64,000 nucleotides of DNA from Sipunculus nudus (taxonomy: Eukaryota > Annelida > Sipuncula > Golfingiida > Sipunculidae), in contig CM049318.1 of assembly GCA_026874595.1 (NCBI GenBank), positions 49,504,750 to 49,568,749 on the forward strand. Reading direction: 5' to 3'. Below the pieces are notes generated by a model. The model did not search any database, was not told the origin of the DNA, and was given only the letters and a program-made list of their open reading frames with translations. Positions 54,728-63,700 of this stretch are shown here, piece by piece. Numbering within the stretch: the stretch's first letter is position 1; each line of letters starts with the position of its first letter. The translations under genes and the position numbers were made by a program.

Positions 54728-57700
54728 TCCTCATATTACCATAATGCAAACTACAGAACATTAAAACACTAAGAAATTTCATCGACTTATCAGCAGCATA
54801 CCACTCGTATAGAGCGATTGAATACGCACACATTTACACACCCGCAGACATACCATTACCGCAAGGGGAGTTTACAATAATCCTTATAGGCCTATACACA
54901 CGGAGAGAGACGGGAGAGGGGTAGGGGGGGGGGGGGATCTTTGTGTCCTGATATTCAATATGCGTCATTTAATCAAAATTGAACATATTTTTGGAGAATT
55001 TGATTTTATTGGTCTGTTTGGGTCACGTGTTGTTATCACGTGTTGTCATCACGTGTTTTGTAGACGACTCAGAGTGCAGCAAATGTCCGGAGGGATCAGA
55101 ATGCAAGGTGGAGCTGAACAAAGTCACGTGTGACTGTCCGCCGGGTAAAACTGGCGCTTTTTGTGAACATGGTAAGTTGTGCATGTGAGAAACAAGATGA
55201 TAATAATAACAGTTATGGAATGCAGGTTTAAAAGCACAAACATTACACATTGTTTGGCTGTAATGTCTCCAGCTGGAACTGGTCTATGAATAAAGGGACA
55301 GCAAATTCCTCACACAGCGGTTATACCCTGCAGTCGTTCCATATCTCCTTTGCTTTAACCGCTGCATTGTATAGCAAGATTCTCTATATTCCACCACCAG
55401 GACTGGCACAGACCAATCTGACCAATAAGAGCCTTGTGTCACATTGAGCATTCAACTCCAAGTTATAAACCCGCGACACCCGGTTCTCTTTGGTTTGATT
55501 CTTGGCCTTGCGCCAGCAATGGTGTTGAAACCCTGAAAGACTTGCTAAGCAATGCAGCGGTTAAAGCGGCAGCGCCAGGTCCTATGTTCCCCCTTTAACT
55601 CAGCTCGCCTTTTATTTTTTTTTTTAGATTTTTTTGGTGGAGGTAACCACCTCCATTTGTTAGTGCTTTGCATAACTAAGTATATTACATCTGCAGAGTT
55701 CCATTCCGGTTTTGGACTACGTGACAGGGGCTTATATCCGATTATTCCTGGCGTCAGCCAGGTTCGGTATATCACTCCTGCGGGACCTGTGTATGTCATC
55801 CCCATGACTGGGTCATAACACGGAGGAACCTCCGAAAGGCGCACTCGTTTGTGCGTGAAACACGACTGATGGGCACAGTCTCCCCACTAAGCCTGCAAAG
55901 CACTCACCCTGGGTGGGGGCCGACCGTGAAAAATCTCACCGCCTCGGCTGAGATTCGAACTCACGATCTCCCGGCTTAGGGTCCTGCGCTCTACCCCTGA
56001 GCCACAGAAGCCGGTTCCGCTCGACTTTTATAAATTGTACTATGATATATGTTTCTTTTGTTACCTTGACAGCCTTCTCAGTCAGCACTTGTTGACTCTC
56101 TGTATTATCTTCAGACTGTTACGATAAAATCGACCTGGGTCTACTGCTTGACGTCTCCGGCTCAATCCGACGCTACCGATTCCACAAAGTGCTGTCATTC
56201 TTGACTAATCTCCTTGGCAACCTGACGGTGGGGCGGGACCATACGAAAGTTGGCGTGGTCACATGGAGCAGTCAAGGTCTCGTGCAGTTTGACCTAGATA
56301 AGTAAGTGAAAAGTTACATGTGAACATTAAAAATATGACACCACAGCATGATGCGCCCTAACTTACGCGATGTGCATTATTGCGCCATCTCCTGTGATTC
56401 AGGAGCACTAATTACCAGAGAGTACAAGACTATGAAAATAGTGTGCCTGACCAGTGCTATTAAATGTTAATAAAAGTTGCAGTCTTGCAAGAACCCCCCC
56501 CCCCCCCCCAGCCCAAAAAAAACCAAGAATCTTCATGGAACATTAAATACTTCTGGAACGAATGCGTTAAACACAGTAATTTATACAAGCAATCAGCTGA
56601 AAGCTTAATATTTCTGTTTGAAAAATAAAAAAATAATAAAAATCATAGATACACAGTAACAAATACATAATGGGATGTAAGCGTATATTCTTAGGATTTA
56701 TATTTTTATAAAATTCTGGAAGCACAATCTTTCAAATGTCGAATAATATTATATTCGGAGATAATGATTTTAATCTTTTAGCCACATCTCACATTTTGCT
56801 AAAATTTCGCCTCTGCAATAATGTTAACTCAGTTTTAAATATAAAATAAATCTCTCCTTTAATTCAATTTTCGGGAAATCAAACAACCATATGCTTCACA
56901 AAACGTCCCCCTCAGTTTTCACCATCATTTAATTTTGTAGACTTAAACTGTCAGAAATAGAGCAAGCCTGTATACTGTCAACAGGTTAAAGTTTTTTATA
57001 TATCATACGGTTAAAAAAATTGCTTTACGCCTCATATTTCAGATATCGAACGCCTCAGGGTATTATTTACGACTCCCATTTCAGGTATCAGACAACTAAA
57101 GAAGTAATTTACGCATCACTTTTCAGATACCGGACGTCTCAAGAATTGACTTACGCCTAACATTTAAGATATCAGACAACTAACGAAGTGATTTACGCCT
57201 CACGTTTCAGATATCAGACAACTCACAATGAAATTTACGCCTAACTTTTCAGATACCAGACAACTCACGAAGTGATTTACGCCTCACATTTCAGATATCA
57301 GACGATTCAAGAATTGATTTACGCCTCACTATTAATAAATAAAACTACTCGAATATTGTTTTACGCCTCACATTGCAGATACCAGACAATTCGAGAAGTG
57401 ATTAACGCCCCCTTTTCAGATATCAGACAACTAAAGACGTGATTACACCTCATATTTCTGATTACAGACTTATAAGGACTTAAATGCGCCTCATAATTCA
57501 GATATCAGACAAGTCAAGAATTGATTTACGCCTAACTTTTCAGATACCAGACAACTCCAGAATTGATTAACACCTCACATTTCAGATATCAGACAACTCA
57601 AGAATCGGTTTACGACTCTCTTTTCATATATCAAACTACTCGAATAATGTTTTACGCCTCACATTGCAGATACCAGACAACTCAGGAAGTGATTTAAGCC

Positions 57701-60700
57701 TCAATTTTTAGATATCAGACAACTCAAGAAGTGATTTACGCCTCACATTTCAGATATGAGACAATTCAGGAAGATATAAACGCCACACATTTCAGATACC
57801 AGACAATTTGAGAAGTGATTTACGCCTCGATTTTCATATATAAGACAATTCCAGAAGTGATTAAGGACCCCCTTTTCAAATATCAGACAATTAAAGACGT
57901 GATTAAGCCTCATATTTCTGATTACAGACTAATAATGACTTAAATACGCCTCATAATTCAAATATCAGACAATTCCAAGAATTGATTTTCGCCTCACATT
58001 TCAGATATCAGACATCGCAGGAAATAATTTACGCCTCACCCTTCAGATACGAGACAAGCCAAGAATTGATTTAGGCCACACATTTCACAATGAGACAATT
58101 CAGGAAGTTATTAACACTACCCATTTCAGATACCAGTCGATATACGCCTCGCATATCAGATATGAGACAATTCAGGAAGTTATTAACGCTACACATTTCA
58201 GATACAAGACAACTCGAGAAGTGATTTAATTACGCCTCACTTTTCAGATATAAGACAAATCAATAAGTGATTAACGCCCCACTTTTCCGATATAAGACAA
58301 CTAAAGACGTGATTTCGCCTCATATTTCAGATATAAGACTACTAAGGAGAGAATTACGCCTCATATTTCAGATATCAGACAACCCAATAAGTGATTTACT
58401 CCTCACATCTTAGATATCAGACAACACAGGACGTGGTTTACGCCTGATATTTCAGATATCAAAATACTCAGGAACTGACACGCCTCCTATTTTATATAGC
58501 AGACTCAAGAGGTGATATACTCCTCACATTTCAGATATCAGACTACCCAGGACGTGATTTACGCAGTAAAGCGACTAGCGTATGTAGGGAGGCGGACCAA
58601 CACTAGAGAGGCACTAGAGAGGATGCGGCTTGACGTGTTCCGTCAACCTGGGGACCGCTGGAATGCTCCCAATTTTGTCCTAATGGTTACAGATGGTTAG
58701 TATGTTTAACATTTATTTATTTATAATTTTATTTCTGTGTCACCCTATTAATCATCATTTTATTTTATTAATCCTTTTTTTTGTGTGTTCTGTCAGCATT
58801 ATAGCCTTCACACACTATTTAGAAAATAAAAAAAGTCCGTGAGGTAAGCCACTGTTTAGTATGTCCACGTGATCATTATTTTCGCCAGACAAATTTCGCC
58901 GATTTTATATGATAGTACCAGACTCTTTGCGACCGCGATATTCTACTCCAACGCCTACAAAAATATGTCGCATGCGTTCTCACACTGCACATTTTTGTAT
59001 AAAGGCGACTACATCCCCGCCTGACTCTTGGCATTGGCCGAAAAAAATATGCAGTGAGCGGTTAACTAACATATCAGGTGCCCGGCCACCCTTCAGCCAG
59101 AGATCGTTTCTACTCAAGACGAACCTTTTCAAGTTAGGCAGTGTTTGACGGCCGGAATAGCCTTTACTATCAAACTTTAAAATAATAATTTACTACAATT
59201 TAAGGTAACACCTTCTGTTTAGTTTGAACATATTTATTTTAACAGGATTACAAAGTAGCCATTGGCTAATAGACGTGCTCTCCTGTAAACATGTAACATG
59301 TTAACATTGACGAAAACAACATATATACATATAAACATAAGGTGACATATAAGCACGTGATACAATATATACAACATAATGTAAAAGGCAAAATTCCCAT
59401 AGAATGACTAAACATAAACAGTCGTGAAACAGGACATGCAGGACAACCGTTAACTATATACTGCACTAGTAGCGGGTTTCATAGTATCATTAAAAAAAAC
59501 TTTTAGGTTGTGTAATAAACCGTGTTAAGGCTATCTTATCTCTTATAAAGTCTGATGAGGCATTTTCCCGTGTAATATAAATTCCTTTAACTATTCGTTT
59601 TCAGTTTTAGTTGAAGGATCAAGTTTGATAAAGAATTTTTCTTCGTCAAATGCTGTTTAATGAACGTGAACATGTCGGATCGACATCGGCTGTGCCTTGA
59701 CACATTGTAATAGTGTTCTTTGCTTTCTTTAGCCGCTGTACAGTTAAAACATGCACTCTCTTTCTACCGTGTCAAGGGACAAGCCCCGAATCTTAATCTA
59801 TTGATAATTATCTAGTCTTTCCTGACGGGAAAAGAGAAACGTCTGTCTACGAGTTTCTATAGCCCAATTTACACTAGAAAAATGTGGCGCGCGCTAGACC
59901 GGTCCAGAAAAATGTGGAGCGGGCAACATTTTAACTTGCGTTCACACTGTGCCGGAAAAAGTGACCATGTAGAGCGCTTCCCTGTCAAGTTAGGCCGCAT
60001 TGCACTTTGCCCGGCCTAGAATCTGCATTGCGTTTACACGCAAATAAATACTGCAATCTAGCGCGGTCTAGATTGGATCCCCCCTTGCTCGCATTGGTAA
60101 ATCCCAGTCACATGACAGCCAAGTCTTGCTGGAGCGCGCTATAAAGATAGCGTGCTCCACTTCTGTTTACACACGTTCGTAGCACAAATGTAGGCCGCGC
60201 CAGACTGAGTCTGGCGCGCGCTAGAATCTGGAACCGACTCAAACCGGTGGTCAAAATGTAGCGCGCTCAAGACCAAAAATCCTCGAAAACCCGCGTTTGG
60301 GGGACGTAGAGCGCTCCAGAAAAACGGGTGTAAATGGGGCTATTGTTTTGAATAAATGAATGTTTAAATTTACATGTGTATCTTATAAAATATTACTTAT
60401 AACTTGAAGTCCTGATCACAATAATATCCATTTTTTTGTAATTTGCCTTGAAAAAAATCCTGCCAGCACATTTGAACGGACTACATAACCCTCTTCACAA
60501 CATTTATACCAACGCCGCTGGTGTATTATGAAGCCCTGGTGCATTGTGGGTGTCAGATTTTGAGTCATACTTTTGTGAGTCCGATTCTACGCAGTGTGGT
60601 GCCAGCCTGACTCATTTCAGTCGTCGTTACTGCCACCTGGTGACCATTAGGCATATAAAAATATACATTTTGTTTCCTGACAGGTAATTCTAACATCAAT

Positions 60701-63700
60701 CCTCAGATGACAATCCCTGCCGCCAGGCGGCTGAAAGTTGCGAGTGACGCTACAGTGCTGGTGGTCGCGGTAGGGGAGTCGGTGAACAGCCACGAGTTAC
60801 AGGGTTTGGTGAGCGCTCCCGTGGGCAGGAACTTGTTCTATGCCCTTACTCAGAATAAGATAGAGAGACTGGTACTTCCAGCGTTTGGTGCTATATGTAA
60901 CGGTAAGTTAAGTTAGTATATCATCAGCCCAACAAGTATCAGAACTTTGTGAGTGGTAGTTCAACCTATAGAGTTAACATTATTAATATAAATGCATATG
61001 TGAATTTTCTTCGTCAACGGATAATTAAAAATTGTTTCCGTCTTGTAGCTAGTAAATGTGGAAACATATACCATTGGTTATATTTATCTTTCATTTTTTA
61101 ACATATGTCTCATTATATATTAGCAATTTATATTTGTTGATTAAGATTAAAGAGGTAATATATAGGCTACAAGGTTCATACTACAAATTGAAGTTGCCCC
61201 CTCCCCCTAGCACGAACATGGTTCCTTCAGTCACCTGACACAAAAACATAAATGTTTAATCATCCTGCATGCTATACCAAGTGTCAATTTTATGCAGGAA
61301 CCTTCATTCATCAAATCAACGGTTAAATGTGTCTTTTTAATGATTTATTTCATTTACGCCTATTATTACCTTTTTGTCAAATTGACTTTCAGACACGCAC
61401 ATCTAAAATTAATTTTTGTTTAATTTCTCCTTGTCTGTGCTCAGCGTACTTTAAATAACACAAATTGACATACAGATATTTCATGAACTCCGTTATATAC
61501 ACCATCTTGTTTTGTACAATGCTCATTTTATTTTATTCAGTTACCGACGACTGCCGGACAAACCCATGTCAAAATGGCGCAACATGTGTGGACCACCTGC
61601 AGCGGTATGAGTGCGTGTGCAATTACAACTATGTGGGCTTTAATTGTGATATAGGTATGATGTAATGTTTGTAAATTAAAAACAGTTTATAATCCCATAA
61701 TTTGCAACCCGTTTCATCGCCAAAAACACCTACGTGAAATATTGAAGCTCATTTTCCCATTTAATTGTAGCATTTATAAAAACACCTACGTGAAATATTG
61801 AAGCTCATTTTCCCATTTAATTTTAGCATTTATAATATGCATTCCATTTCATATATGTAAATTTCATCTTCAAAGCAAAGAGCTCCAATTGTTCTTAATT
61901 ATTCAAAAATATATTATATAACATATATAAAACAGCGACATTCTGAAAAATAACACTGATGCTTTATATTATTTCTGTATCTGTGTTCTGTACATGACAT
62001 ACTTACACTTTTAATTTCATTATCTACCTGATTTAATAAGAAATCTTTAATGGGCTTTACCAAACGGAAACAGCTGTAACCAAGGCAACCTTTAAACCTT
62101 ATGTGGAAAATATAGAAAGAAAGGTTGCGTGATAGGTCACATAGGGTTTGGTAATATTAACAAGAATTTTATTTTTATTTTTTATATAATTTGTATGTTG
62201 TTATGAAATAATTATGATTTTTTTTATATGACTGAATATATTCTTCTCCCTAAGCCAACTGCTTGTTCAATTCCAGCTTGTCCTGGTAGTTACGACATAG
62301 TGTTCCTTCTCGATACATCCGGGAGTGTTCACGTGGTCTATGACATCATCATGGCATTCGCTCGGAGGGTGGTGCAGGCTCTGCCAATCAGAGAGCACCT
62401 GGTCGCCGTGGGACTGGTTAGTTTTGCCACCGAGGCCAAACTAGAGTTTAAACTCGACGAATGCACAACGCAACAGAAAGTTCTGGATTCCATGACTGTA
62501 GCCCAAGCTATAGGAAGAACCAACATCCAAGCAGCCCTGAGATATGCGTACCAAAGTAAGTTTTTACATCCCAGATTCTCAGAAAATTTGATTTATCAAC
62601 ATTCTTATGAACACATCTTCGGTAGGTTATCGACACTGCATTCGTTACTTCGGAGGCAAATTGTAAATACGAGTTGACAAGTAGAAAGTAGCGTTCGACA
62701 GATGGCCATAGTGGTATTTACCATTGGCGAACCAAGGCTTGTTGGAGTAACCCCATTTGTCCCACTTGACGAACTTCACCTATAACAACGGCACTGACTG
62801 AAACCAGAGGACAATTAATAGCCCCATTTACACACGTTTTCTGGAGCGCTCTACATCGTTTAGTCCAAGTCCACCTAAAGCGCCAGATTTCGTGGATTTT
62901 CGGTCTGGAGCGTGCTACATTTTGACCACCGGTTTGAGTCGGTTCTACATTCTAGCGCGCGCCAGACAGCGTCTAGCGTGGCTTTCATTTGTGCTTCGAA
63001 CGTGTGTAAACAGAAGTGGGGCGCGCTATCTATAGAGTGTCATGTGACTGGAATTTACCCATGCGCACAAGGGGGAATCAAATCTAGACCGCGCTAGATT
63101 GCAGTATTTATCTGCTTGTAAACGCAATGCAGATTCTAGGGGTGGTCAAGTGCAATGCGGCCTAACGTGACAGATCACATGTTTACTTGGTCCGGCACAG
63201 TGTGAACGCAAGTTAAAATGTAGCCCGCTCCACATTTTTCTGGGCCGGTCTAGTGCACATTCTTCTAGTGTGAATAGGGCTTAGCTACCCCGATTAAACG
63301 TAGTGATATTTTTTTATTTTTTAGTGACAGACAATGGTGACATGAAGCCTGTGTAATAAACCAGTTCCTGTTGGTTACTATGACAACCTGGACACCCAGT
63401 CATTTGGACTATTATTCTGTTGATTTTGTATCGAACGGTTGTACGTCGTATGCACCACTTAATATCTGCATATCACCATAAATCCCAGAGGGAACGAATG
63501 CAGCATTTTATCGGGGAAGGTCTTTTAATTTGGATCATCCCTAAATGAGAGATTGATGGTGATGGATGGTTTGATTGTCCCAATCTAGAAACAATCTGGC
63601 TGTATGGATTACAGAAACTTGAAGATTAAGGGATTAAAATCATTTGATAAAACAGGTGCTGTCACATTTAAGGGAACATTCTTAGAAGATTCAAGTGCAA

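Noticed and set aside
57035-58534. Many tandem short exons
   Set aside because: Units have acceptors but no donor after each exon-like part, and several contain stops or lost AGs; a minisatellite is simpler.
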